NCBI RefSeq assembly: GCF_012676905.1
Contig: NZ_CP051428.1
Location: 221,001 to 285,000 of the forward strand
DNA from: Paenibacillus albicereus
GTDB taxonomy: Bacteria; Bacillota; Bacilli; Paenibacillales; Paenibacillaceae
Length of the DNA: 64,000 nt
Direction: 5' to 3'
Under the pieces are notes generated by a model. The model searched no databases. It was not told the DNA's origin and was given only the letters and a program-made list of their open reading frames with translations. Shown in pieces: positions 8,141 through 15,920 of the stretch. Within the stretch, counting starts at the first letter, position 1; the number at the start of each line of letters is the position of its first letter. The position numbers and the translations under genes are program-made.

Positions 8141-9265
8141 TCAGCGCGCCGTCTTCTGACGGATCAGCAGCCAGACGAAATAAGGCGCCCCGATGATCGA
8201 GATGACGATGCCGGCCGGCAGCTCCGAGGGCGAGAAGGCGGTGCGGCCGACGTAGTCTCCGGCCATGACGAGCGCCGCGCCGAGCAGGGCGCTCAGCGGC
8301 AGGAGGCGCCGATGCGACAGTCCCGCCAGCCGCGCCGCCATATGGGGCGCGATCAGGCCGACGAAGCCGATGCTGCCGCTCACGGCGACGCCGGCCGCGA
8401 CGAGTCCGGCGGACAGCAGCAGCAGCGTGCGGCGCTCCCGCTTCAGGGCGACGCCGAGCCCGCTCAGGCTCTCGTCGCTCAGGCGCATCAGGTCGAGCAT
8501 GCGCGACTTGGCCCACAGCGCCGGCAGCAGGAGCAGCACCCAGGGCAGCACGGCGAGCACGTACAGCCAGTTGGCCGAGTTCAGGCTGCCGGACAGCCAG
8601 ACGGCCGCCCGCTCGAAGTCCTGCGGATTCATTTTGAGCGAGAGGTACAGCGTCGCCGCGCCGAATCCGGAGGTGACGGCGATGCCGACGAGCAGCAGCT
8701 TCTGCGGATCGAGGCTGCCGCGCGAGCGGGCAAGCGCGAAGATGAGTCCGCCGGCCGCGAGTCCGCCGACAGTGCCGTACAGCGGCATCGTCATGACGGC
8801 GGCAAGCCCCTCCAGACGGACGATATCGCGCAGCGCGAGCATGAACAGCACGACGGCGAGCCCGGCTCCGGCGTTGATGCCGAGGATGCCGGGGTCGGCG
8901 AGTCCGTTGCGCGTCAGGCTCTGCACGGCCGCTCCGGCCGCGCCGAGCGACAGCCCGACGAGGGCGGCGAGCACGATGCGCGGCAGGCGGAAGCCGAACA
9001 CGACGAGCCGCTGGTCGGCGTCGGCCGCGCCGCCGGCCAGCGTGCGCAGCGCGTCCGGCACGGACAGCGCGAACTCGCCGGTCGTGACGCCGAGCAGGGC
9101 GATGAGCAGGATCGCGGCGGCCGCGCCAAGGACGGCAAGCCGGAAGGCGCGGCGGGAGCCTTTGCCGGATGCGGGCGCAGCCGCGGACGCGAGCAAGGCT
9201 GTCCGGCGGCCGCTCTCGCCGACGGCGCGGGCGTCGTCCGGATGGCGCTGGCTGGACTCAGGCAT
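8141..9265 (-). CDS. FecCD-type iron-siderophore ABC permease (FeuC-like position)
   Basis: This 374-residue permease has a hydrophilic N-terminal stretch of about 40 residues followed by the FecCD fold. Diagnostic elements are LTRNGLADPGILGINAGAGL, GSIGFVGLIAPHMAARLAGL and the C-terminal IGAPYFVWLLIRQK. The ATG at 9265 lies before the stop of the upstream permease (9258-9260), an eight-base overlap that implies coupled translation. The esterase gene follows after 13 bases. It should form a heterodimeric channel with the 9258-10265 product. Confidence 0.93.
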   Translation of the reverse strand: MPESSQRHPDDARAVGESGRRTALLASAAAPASGKGSRRAFRLAVLGAAAAILLIALLGVTTGEFALSVPDALRTLAGGAADADQRLVVFGFRLPRIVLAALVGLSLGAAGAAVQSLTRNGLADPGILGINAGAGLAVVLFMLALRDIVRLEGLAAVMTMPLYGTVGGLAAGGLIFALARSRGSLDPQKLLLVGIAVTSGFGAATLYLSLKMNPQDFERAAVWLSGSLNSANWLYVLAVLPWVLLLLPALWAKSRMLDLMRLSDESLSGLGVALKRERRTLLLLSAGLVAAGVAVSGSIGFVGLIAPHMAARLAGLSHRRLLPLSALLGAALVMAGDYVGRTAFSPSELPAGIVISIIGAPYFVWLLIRQKTAR

Positions 9266-10265
9266 GGCTGGACGCCCCCTTTCGCCGGATGAGGTAGAGG
9301 AAGAACGGCACGCCGAACAGCGCGGTGACGATGCCGATCGGCGTCTCGAACGGCGCGTTCATGAAGCGGGAGAGCAGGTCGCAGAACGTCAGGAACAGCG
9401 CTCCGAGCACGGCGGACAGCGGGATGATCCAGCGGTAGTCGCTGCCGGCGATGAACCGCGCGATATGCGGGATGATGAGGCCGATGAAGGCGATCTTGCC
9501 CGCGATCGCGACGGCGGTGCCGGTCAGCAGCACGACGGCGAGTATGGAGAGCAGCTTGACCCGGCGCACGTTCTGGCCGAGGCTCGCTCCGGTCTCCTCG
9601 CCGAGGGCGAGCGCCGAGACGGGACGGGCGAGCAGCAGCGCCAGCGCGAGGCCGATTATGGCGAACGGCAGCGCGAGCTGCACGAGCTCGGGGTCCATCT
9701 GATGCAGCCGCGCGTTGTACCAGAAGCTGATCTTTTGCGGGATGCGGAAGTACATGGCGAGGGCGTCGGCGATGCCGCCGAGGAACATGCCGGCCAGCGC
9801 CCCGAGGATGGCCAGCTTCACCGGGGAGCTGCCGCCGGGCACGAGCGAGGCGATGCCGAACACGATCGCCGCGCCGAGCGCGGAGCCCGCCATCGAGACG
9901 AAGATGAGGCCGGTCCCGCTCAGGTCGGGGAGGAAGACCATCGCCAGCGTCACGGCGAGCACGGAGCCGTCCGCCACGCCGAGCAGGGACGGGGAGGCGA
10001 GCGGATTGCGCGTGATGCCCTGCATGAGCGCGCCCGACACGGCGAGGAAGGCGCCGACGAGCAGCGCCCCGAAGCCGCGCGGCAGCCGGGAGTGGCGGAT
10101 GATCTGATGGTCCACGTTGCCGGGATCGAAGCGCGTCACTGCGGCCCACACATCTGCCGCGCCGATCGATTTGGCCCCGTACAGCGCCGAGAAGACAACG
10201 AGAAGCAAAGCAGCTGCCGGAGCCATCAGGAGGATGGCCGCCGGCAGCGTTTTGGATCGCTTCAT
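9258..10265 (-). CDS. FecCD-type iron-siderophore ABC permease (FeuB-like position)
   Basis: This 335-residue permease opens with a transmembrane segment (LLMAPAAALLLVVFSALYGA) and carries ITRNPLASPSLLGVADGS, AFIGLIIPHIARFIAG and FGVPFFLYLIRRKG. It starts seven bases after the binding-protein stop. Its Shine-Dalgarno is weak, so translation probably depends on coupling with that gene. Order and orientation (binding protein, permease, permease, esterase) match the feuABC-ybbA arrangement. No ATPase gene is present. Confidence 0.93.
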   Translation of the reverse strand: MKRSKTLPAAILLMAPAAALLLVVFSALYGAKSIGAADVWAAVTRFDPGNVDHQIIRHSRLPRGFGALLVGAFLAVSGALMQGITRNPLASPSLLGVADGSVLAVTLAMVFLPDLSGTGLIFVSMAGSALGAAIVFGIASLVPGGSSPVKLAILGALAGMFLGGIADALAMYFRIPQKISFWYNARLHQMDPELVQLALPFAIIGLALALLLARPVSALALGEETGASLGQNVRRVKLLSILAVVLLTGTAVAIAGKIAFIGLIIPHIARFIAGSDYRWIIPLSAVLGALFLTFCDLLSRFMNAPFETPIGIVTALFGVPFFLYLIRRKGASSHA

Positions 10266-10272
10266 GGAAAGG

Positions 10273-11292
10273 TCAGGAGCCGGCCTTTTCCAGGAAGGCC
10301 TTGAGGAACTGGACTTTGCTGTAGGCGGTGCCGCCCTGGGCCAGCGGGTCCACGAGGTTGACGTGCATATTGCCGTTTTTCACGGCGCCGAGGCTTTGGA
10401 AGATCGGGTTCTTCTGCAGCTCGTCGAGAGCTTTCGGAGACTTGCTGTTCTCGTCTTCCGAGAACTGGACGAACAGCACGTCCGGGTTCATCTCGGCCAG
10501 CTTTTCGATCGACAGCACCTCTTGCTTCTTGGCGGCGGCGATCGCCTCCGGCAGCTTGAAGCCGAGGTCGCCGTACAGCACCGGGTTGAAGAACAGGTCC
10601 TTGCCGTAGACGTACACTTCGCCTTGGCGGATGCGGACGATCGCGGCGGTCTGGCCGCTCCGCTTGTCGCCGAGCTTCGCCTTGGCCGCCTCGAGGTCGG
10701 CCTTGAAGGCGTCGGCCTGAGCGGTTGCTTCCGCCTGCTTGCCGCTCAGCTCGCCGAGCAGCTTGAGGTTGTCCTCCCAGTGGGTCGACACGTGGGAATA
10801 CGGGATGACGGTGGCGATCTGCTTCAGCTTCTCGACGACGGCCGGATCGAACTTCGTCGAGGCGAGGATGACGTCCGGCTTGAGCGACAGGATCTTCTCG
10901 AAGTTCGGCTCGGTCTTCTCTCCGACCATCTCGGCCTTGTCGGTGATGGAGGCGAACAGCGGAGGGAATTTGCCGGAGAAGCTGATCGCGCCGACCGGAT
11001 GGAGGTCGAGCAGGATGGAGTCCTCCATCGCCTCGACGGCGCCGGTGATGACGATGCGCTCGGTGGAGGCGGGCAGCTCGTACGACTCGCCGAGGTAGGT
11101 GACGGCTTTCGTGCCGGAGGCTTCGGGAGAAGCGCTCGGTTCGGCGGACGGCGATGCCGACGGAGCGGCGGACGGCGAGGCGGTCGGGGCCGGGCTGGAA
11201 GCAGAGCCTCCGTTATCGGATTCGGAGCTGCCGCAAGCGGCGAGCGCTCCGATCGCAAGCAGCAGCAGAGCGGCGAGCAGAACTTTTTTCAT
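10273..11292 (-). CDS. Siderophore-binding lipoprotein (FeuA-like)
   Basis: The 339-residue lipoprotein begins MKKVLLAALLLLAIGALAAC, with a lipobox Cys at residue 20. A Ser/Ala/Pro-rich tether (about residues 25-60) precedes a class III binding-protein domain (VTYLGESYELPASTERIVIT ... EKILSLKPDVILAS). In the mature protein it should be membrane-anchored and deliver ferric siderophore to the adjacent permeases. The ATG at 11292 has GAAGGGAG upstream; earlier in-frame codons would run through the Fur box and were rejected. The Fur box at 11328 lies 35 bases before the start. Confidence 0.93.
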   Translation of the reverse strand: MKKVLLAALLLLAIGALAACGSSESDNGGSASSPAPTASPSAAPSASPSAEPSASPEASGTKAVTYLGESYELPASTERIVITGAVEAMEDSILLDLHPVGAISFSGKFPPLFASITDKAEMVGEKTEPNFEKILSLKPDVILASTKFDPAVVEKLKQIATVIPYSHVSTHWEDNLKLLGELSGKQAEATAQADAFKADLEAAKAKLGDKRSGQTAAIVRIRQGEVYVYGKDLFFNPVLYGDLGFKLPEAIAAAKKQEVLSIEKLAEMNPDVLFVQFSEDENSKSPKALDELQKNPIFQSLGAVKNGNMHVNLVDPLAQGGTAYSKVQFLKAFLEKAGS

Positions 11293-11327
11293 GGTGGAAC
11301 CAGACTCCCTTCGATATGGACCTTCTA

Positions 11328-11342
11328 TGATAATGATTCTCA
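11328..11342. promoter_or_regulatory. Fur box (7-1-7)
   Basis: TGATAATGATTCTCA matches TGATAATNATTATCA at 13 of 14 fixed positions, the best of the four boxes. It is placed to repress the binding protein-permease-permease-esterase operon when iron is sufficient. Confidence 0.88.
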
Positions 11343-11461
11343 ATGTCACTTTCATCATCGTAAAAGATCGTCCTCGTTCCCTCCATAGACAAAGGGACGA
11401 AAAAGCATGGACAATCGGGAACGCAGGGTCGTCCGTCCATCGGGAATGCAAGGTCGTCCGT

Positions 11462-13126
11462 CTAACCATGCCGGCCGAGCAGGGCCAGCGTCTCCTCGCG
11501 GATGCGGTCGAGCGCGATCGGCGAATACTCGCGCCAGGGGCTGGAGGCGAGCATCCTCAGCCCGCCGGCCCGCACGGCCGGCAGCCCGAGCCACTGCGGA
11601 GACTGGCTGAACCGGCCCCAATGCTCGAGCGTCTCCGATTCCTGGCAGACGAGCAGCCAGATCTGGCCGATGTCGGGATCGCGCAGCCTCTCCAGCGGCA
11701 GCGGCGTTCCGCTGTCGCGATGGTCTAAGGAAGCGGCTGGGCGGGGCACGCCGAGCTCGCGGTGCACGAAGTCCATCAGTCCCTCGCAGCCGTGCGGATA
11801 GAGCTGGCCTTTGAGCAGGCGCACGATCAGCACGGAAGGGGTCCCGCTGCCGCCCACCGCCGCCCGAGCCGCTGCGACGCGCCGGTCGAAGGCGCCGATC
11901 CATCGCTCCGCGTCCGCCTCCAGCCCGAGACGCCGGCCGATGTCCGTCAGGCCCTGCCTCCAGCCGTCCGGCTGCTCCTTCGGCAGCCGGACGATCGGGC
12001 CGATCGCTTCCAGGTGGCGCCGCACGTCCTCCTCCAGATCAGCCGAGCAGACGGTCAGCTCCGGCCGCAGCTGCCGCAGCTGCTCCAGATCGTCCCGCAC
12101 CTGCAGCTCCGTCAAGCCATAGCTGAGGTGCTGCGGCACGTCGGTTCCCCAGCGCTCGAGGTAGTAGCGCATCCACTTGGGATGCATCGGGGCCGCATGC
12201 GGCAGGGCGCCGAGCGGCAGCAGGTAGCCGAGCGGAGAGGCGTTGCCGTAGGCCGCGATCCGCTGCCGCCGCTGCTCCATATACCGGGTCGGGGAGACGC
12301 CGTGCGCTTTTTTGAACAGGCGGCTGAAATAAAACTCGTCTTCGTATCCGACCGCATGGGCGACATCTTTGAGCCGGCTGTCCGAGCGCAGCATGAGCTG
12401 CTTCGCCTTGGCCAGACGCAGCCGGGTCAGATGCTCGCGCGGCGTGCTGCCGTACGCTTTTTTGAAGCTCGCGGCAAAATGCTTGGGGCTGCAGCCGGCC
12501 AGCTCGGCGAGCAGCTCCAGCGACAGCGGCTCCCGCATATGCTCCTCCATGTAGGCGCGCACCGGCTCCAGCGGCTCGTCCGCCGCCGGGTCGGGCGCGG
12601 CTTCCTCGATCGTCTCCAGCAGCAGGTGCAAGGCATCGGCCTGCGCGCGCAAGCGGCCGAGCGGCCGCTCGCCGCCGAATCCGGCGCAGATCGCGCGGCA
12701 GCGGTCCTGCAGCTGGGCTGCGGCAGGCAGCCGCGCCTCGCGCGGAAGCGCGGCGGCGACCGCATCGGCTTCGACCGGGCGCAGCCGCCCCGGCAAGGCC
12801 GGATCGGGCGCATGCAGCTCGATCCGCAGCAGCGCCGCCGCTCCTCGGCCGCCGCCGTCGGCAGCCAGCGCGAACGTGCTCTCCGGCGGACACAGGTAGA
12901 CGACGCCGGCGCCCATCCGGGCGGAGCCGGCTCCGCGCTCCAGCCGGACCTTGCCGTCCAGCAGCACGAGCAGCGCGGTCTGGCGCAGCAGCTGCTGCGT
13001 CATGCCGGGGCGGTCGGGTCCGACCTGCAAGACGGACGCGTCGCGCAGACGGATCGTCCAGGCGCCGATATCGATCGGCTGCGGCGCGGGGCTCTGCGGA
13101 TGGGACGGCAAGGCGGGGCGGATCAT
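11462..13126 (-). CDS. Btr-like AraC-family regulator with C-terminal siderophore-binding domain
   Basis: The product has 554 residues in three parts. The N-terminal cupin-like region covers about residues 1-165. A double helix-turn-helix AraC domain covers about 185-285 (LSLELLAELAGCSPKHFAAS and LKDVAHAVGYEDEFYFSRLF). A C-terminal periplasmic-binding-protein-like domain runs from about 310 to the end. This is the layout of B. subtilis Btr, where the last domain senses ferric bacillibactin and the regulator activates feuABC. Here it sits directly upstream of the feu-like operon on the same strand. The ATG at 13126 has GAAGGAGAG at ideal spacing; a TTG seven codons earlier lacks a site. Confidence 0.9.
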   Translation of the reverse strand: MIRPALPSHPQSPAPQPIDIGAWTIRLRDASVLQVGPDRPGMTQQLLRQTALLVLLDGKVRLERGAGSARMGAGVVYLCPPESTFALAADGGGRGAAALLRIELHAPDPALPGRLRPVEADAVAAALPREARLPAAAQLQDRCRAICAGFGGERPLGRLRAQADALHLLLETIEEAAPDPAADEPLEPVRAYMEEHMREPLSLELLAELAGCSPKHFAASFKKAYGSTPREHLTRLRLAKAKQLMLRSDSRLKDVAHAVGYEDEFYFSRLFKKAHGVSPTRYMEQRRQRIAAYGNASPLGYLLPLGALPHAAPMHPKWMRYYLERWGTDVPQHLSYGLTELQVRDDLEQLRQLRPELTVCSADLEEDVRRHLEAIGPIVRLPKEQPDGWRQGLTDIGRRLGLEADAERWIGAFDRRVAAARAAVGGSGTPSVLIVRLLKGQLYPHGCEGLMDFVHRELGVPRPAASLDHRDSGTPLPLERLRDPDIGQIWLLVCQESETLEHWGRFSQSPQWLGLPAVRAGGLRMLASSPWREYSPIALDRIREETLALLGRHG

Positions 13127-13147
13127 GGCGGTCTCTCCTTCAATCAA

Positions 13148-13162
13148 TGAGAATCGTTATCA
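13148..13162. promoter_or_regulatory. Fur box (7-1-7)
   Basis: TGAGAATCGTTATCA matches the Fur consensus at 12 of 14 fixed positions, 22 bases before the start of the Btr-like regulator. This suggests that the activator is itself iron-repressed. Confidence 0.75.
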
Positions 13163-13323
13163 GTCTAGTGTAAAGCAGATCGTCCCGACCGGCAAGCTTC
13201 CTTCGTCGAGCAGAGCCGACGGAAGCCTAAGGGGGGCCGCAGACGCGTCCGTCCTGCCTGGCCGCTGTCAATCGGGTACCGCTTTCGTGTATGATGGAGA
13301 GACCTAATTGTTGGAGGGTTCCG

Positions 13324-14253
13324 ATGGATTACATCATTCTCGATATCGAGTTCAACGGGAGGAAGTTCGCGAGCGACAAGCCGATGGAGGTCATCGAGAT
13401 CGGCGCGGTGCGGCTCGACGGCTCCCTTCGCCACGTCGACGAGTTCAGCTCCTTGATCCGCCCGGTCTATTTCGCCAAGCTCAACAGCTTCATCCGGGAG
13501 AAGACCGGCATCCCCCAGGAAGACATCGACGCGGCCAAGGGCTTCGTGCCCGTCATCCGCGCGTTCCTGCAGTGGCTGGACCGGAGCGAGGCTTGCACGT
13601 TCGTCACTTGGGGCGGCGAGGACCTGAAGCGGATCGTGCTCGACACGAGGATGCACAAGCTCGACGACGCATACTGGCTCCAGGCGGACTACTACGATCT
13701 GCTCAAGATTTATCTGCGCACGCGCGGACTGACCAACGACGTCAGCGTGGAAAAGGCGCTCGAGGAGCTCGGCATCCCGGCGGAGGGCTCGGCGCACCGG
13801 GCGCTCGACGACGCGCGCATGACGGCGGAGATTTTCCGCCGCGTCTTTCCTGAGATCATGCCGGAGGCCGACGTCCGCCGCTACAAGGACACCTACTCCA
13901 ACGCGAAGGAGCGCCGCATGGTCAAGAACGCCATCCGCACCCTCCATGCGCTGAAGATCGCTCCGACGTGGGAGCTGGTGGCGGATAAGCTGGCCAAGGC
14001 CAAGGTGGACCTGGACAACGTCAAAAAAGCCGCCGAGCTGAAAGCCTACTACGAGGTCGAGGCGGCCAAGCCGGTCAAGCCGCGTCCTCCGCGCCCGGAG
14101 CGGCCGGCCGGCGCGACGGACGAGTCGGCGGCTGACGCCGCCGGCTCCTCCGCGGCGGACGCGGCTGACGACGCCGGCGCTGCAGGAGCCGCCGATGCTG
14201 CAGATGCAACCCACGCGACGGACTCCGCCGCCGCGGCGAAATCCGCCGATTGA
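13324..14253 (+). CDS. DEDDh 3'-5' exonuclease (ERI-1/KapD-like) with Ala-rich tail
   Basis: This 309-residue protein has an RNase T/DnaQ-type exonuclease domain at about residues 1-180. The motifs are ILDIEFNG (first Asp/Glu pair), a middle acidic motif around TWGGEDLKRIV and HRALDDARMTAEIF (His plus last Asp), the DEDDh set. It resembles the ERI-1/KapD group of Bacillus exonucleases, whose targets are not well defined. The last 45 residues are almost only Ala, Asp, Ser, Gly and Thr and look disordered. The ATG at 13324 follows TTGGAGGGTTCCG. The gene appears monocistronic with its own terminator. Confidence 0.85.
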   Translation: MDYIILDIEFNGRKFASDKPMEVIEIGAVRLDGSLRHVDEFSSLIRPVYFAKLNSFIREKTGIPQEDIDAAKGFVPVIRAFLQWLDRSEACTFVTWGGEDLKRIVLDTRMHKLDDAYWLQADYYDLLKIYLRTRGLTNDVSVEKALEELGIPAEGSAHRALDDARMTAEIFRRVFPEIMPEADVRRYKDTYSNAKERRMVKNAIRTLHALKIAPTWELVADKLAKAKVDLDNVKKAAELKAYYEVEAAKPVKPRPPRPERPAGATDESAADAAGSSAADAADDAGAAGAADAADATHATDSAAAAKSAD

Positions 14254-14316
14254 GCGTACCGCTCTTTCTGTCCGCGTCAAATCAATAGGCTCATGATGAG
14301 CCGCGAGACCGGCCTG

Positions 14317-14362
14317 AAAAGGACCGGCCCTTCCGCTGAACGGCGGAGGGGCCGGTCCTTTT
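14317..14362 (+). terminator. Rho-independent terminator
   Basis: The stem AAAAGGACCGGCCC / GGGCCGGTCCTTTT encloses an 18-base loop region and ends in a T-tract, about 65 bases after the exonuclease stop. Confidence 0.8.
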
Positions 14363-14389
14363 CGCATGGCGCTGAATCGAACGGCTGTA

Positions 14390-14684
14390 GATGCGCGGAA
14401 AAACCGAGCAATTCGGGTGCGTGGAGGACCGGGTGGTCGGAGATGCGCGGAAAAACCGAGCAATTCGGGTGCGTGGAGGGCCGGGTGGTCGGAAATGCGC
14501 GGAAAACCCGAGCAATTCGGGTGCGTGGAGGCTGAATGGTTGGAGATGCGCGGAAAAACCGAGCAGCTCGGGTGCGTGGAGGCTGGATGGTCGGAGATAT
14601 GCGGAAAAGCCGAGCAACTCGGGTGCGTGGAGGGCCGGGTGGTCGGAGATACGCGGAAAAACCGAGCAGCTCGCGTAGCGGAGG
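14390..14684. repeat. 51/52-bp minisatellite array
   Basis: Five full direct repeats begin at 14390, 14442, 14494, 14545 and 14596, with a partial sixth at 14648. The periods are 52, 52, 51, 51 and 52 bases. Each unit contains the conserved core GCGGAAAAACCGAGCA followed by TCGGGTGCGTGGAGG and a more variable GG-TGGTCGGA part. The one-base length change alters the frame between copies, which argues against protein coding. There are no spacers, so it is not a CRISPR array. Confidence 0.93.
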
Positions 14685-14771
14685 GGACGGAAACCTCTTG
14701 GAGAAGCGGGAGCGGTTCCCTTGAAGGCCGGATTCCTTCCGTATTGGAAAGGGAGATGAGAGGAATCTGGG

Positions 14772-15055
14772 CTTCAGCGGAATCGGAAAGAGGTTCCGTC
14801 CCCGGAGCGATGCCGATTGGCCGGCTTCAGCGGAATCGGAAAGAGGTCCCGTCCCCGGAGCGGTGCCGATCGGCCGGCTTCAGCGGAATCGGAAAGAGGT
14901 TCCGTCCCCGAAGCGGTGCCGATCCGCCTGCCTCCGCAGGCAAGGTTCCGTCCCCGGAGCGATGCCGATCGGCCGGCTTCAGCGGGATCGGAAAGAGGTT
15001 CCGTCCCCGGAGCGGTGCCGATCCGCCTGCCTCCGCAGGCAAGGTCCCGTCCGCA
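14772..15055. repeat. Mosaic repeat array of about 53-bp and hairpin units
   Basis: Copies beginning CTTCAGCGGAATCGGAAAGA lie at 14772, 14825, 14878 and 14977. The core TTCCGTCCCCGGAGCG-TGCC recurs in all of them. Two copies of a hairpin unit, GCCTGCCTCCGCAGGC, are inserted between cores (about 14927 and 15026). The array is separate in sequence from the 51/52-bp array just upstream and runs up to the 3' end of the exonuclease III gene. No gene is supported between 14254 and 15061. Confidence 0.88.
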
Positions 15056-15061
15056 GCCGTT

Positions 15062-15832
15062 TCAACCCGCAGCCGGCTCCTCCGTCAGCTCCAGCACGAC
15101 CGGGCAATGGTCGCTGCCGAGCACCGCGCTGTCGATCTCCGCTGCGGCCAGCAGCGGGCGCAGCCGGTCGGACACGAGGAAATAATCGATGCGCCAGCCG
15201 ATGTTCCGCTCGCGCACCTTGGGCATGAACGACCACCACGTATAGGCGTCCGTCCGGTCCGGATGCAGATGGCGGAACGTATCCGTGAAGCCGGCCGCCA
15301 GCAGCGCGCTCATGCAGCCCCGTTCCTCGTCGGTAAAGCCCGAGTTGCCGCGGTTCGGCTTGGCATTCTTGAGATCGATGTCCTGATGGGCGACGTTGAG
15401 GTCGCCGCACAGGATGACCGGCTTGACCGCGTCCAGCCCCTTGAGATAGGCCAGCATGCGCGCCTCCCATTCCAGCCGGTAGGGCAGCCGCGACAGGTCG
15501 CGCCTGGAGTTCGGCGTATAGACGTTGACGAGGTACCAGCCCTCGAACTCCAGCGTCAGGATGCGGCCTTCCTCCTCGAAGTCGTCCTCCAGCCCGTACC
15601 GCACGGACAGCGGCTTCCGCCGCGTCCACACCGCAGTGCCCGAGTAGCCCTTGCGCGCGGCGTAGTTCCAGAACAGATGGTAGCCCTCGCCATGGGCCAG
15701 CTCGATCTGCCCCTCCTGCAGCTTCGTCTCCTGCACGCAGAAGACGTCGGCGTCCAATGCCTCGAAGTAGTCGGCAAAGCCTTTCTTGACGCAGGCCCGC
15801 AAGCCGTTGACGTTCCATGATGCCAGCTTCAA
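15062..15832 (-). CDS. xth: Exodeoxyribonuclease III
   Basis: This 256-residue enzyme is an AP endonuclease/3' exonuclease of the ExoIII family, used in base excision repair. Family motifs are visible in order: KLASWNVNGLRA at the N-terminus, VQETKL (metal-binding Glu), VYTPNS, LCGDLNVAHQDIDL (Asp-Asn catalytic pair), WRIDYFLVS and GSDHCPV (final Asp-His). The length is normal for the family. It is called exoA in B. subtilis. The stop lies within ten bases of the repeat array. Confidence 0.96.
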   Translation of the reverse strand: MKLASWNVNGLRACVKKGFADYFEALDADVFCVQETKLQEGQIELAHGEGYHLFWNYAARKGYSGTAVWTRRKPLSVRYGLEDDFEEEGRILTLEFEGWYLVNVYTPNSRRDLSRLPYRLEWEARMLAYLKGLDAVKPVILCGDLNVAHQDIDLKNAKPNRGNSGFTDEERGCMSALLAAGFTDTFRHLHPDRTDAYTWWSFMPKVRERNIGWRIDYFLVSDRLRPLLAAAEIDSAVLGSDHCPVVLELTEEPAAG

Positions 15833-15920
15833 TTGCGATTCTCTCCCCGTTCTTGGTCGTCCGTCCAGTGTAGCACGGGGCGCGGGGGCCTGTCAGCGGA
15901 AGGGAAAGGAAGCGCCGGCT

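Noticed and set aside
11328..11469. Longer N-terminus for the FeuA-like lipoprotein
   Set aside because: It would translate the Fur box and place the lipobox far from the N-terminus, unlike a signal peptide.
14390..14684. Possible CRISPR array
   Set aside because: Units are contiguous, with no unique spacers and no cas genes nearby.
14366..15820. A 484-residue plus-strand frame through both repeat arrays and opposite exonuclease III
   Set aside because: It arises from repeats without stops and antisense DNA. The 51/52 period shifts the repeated peptide frame between copies.
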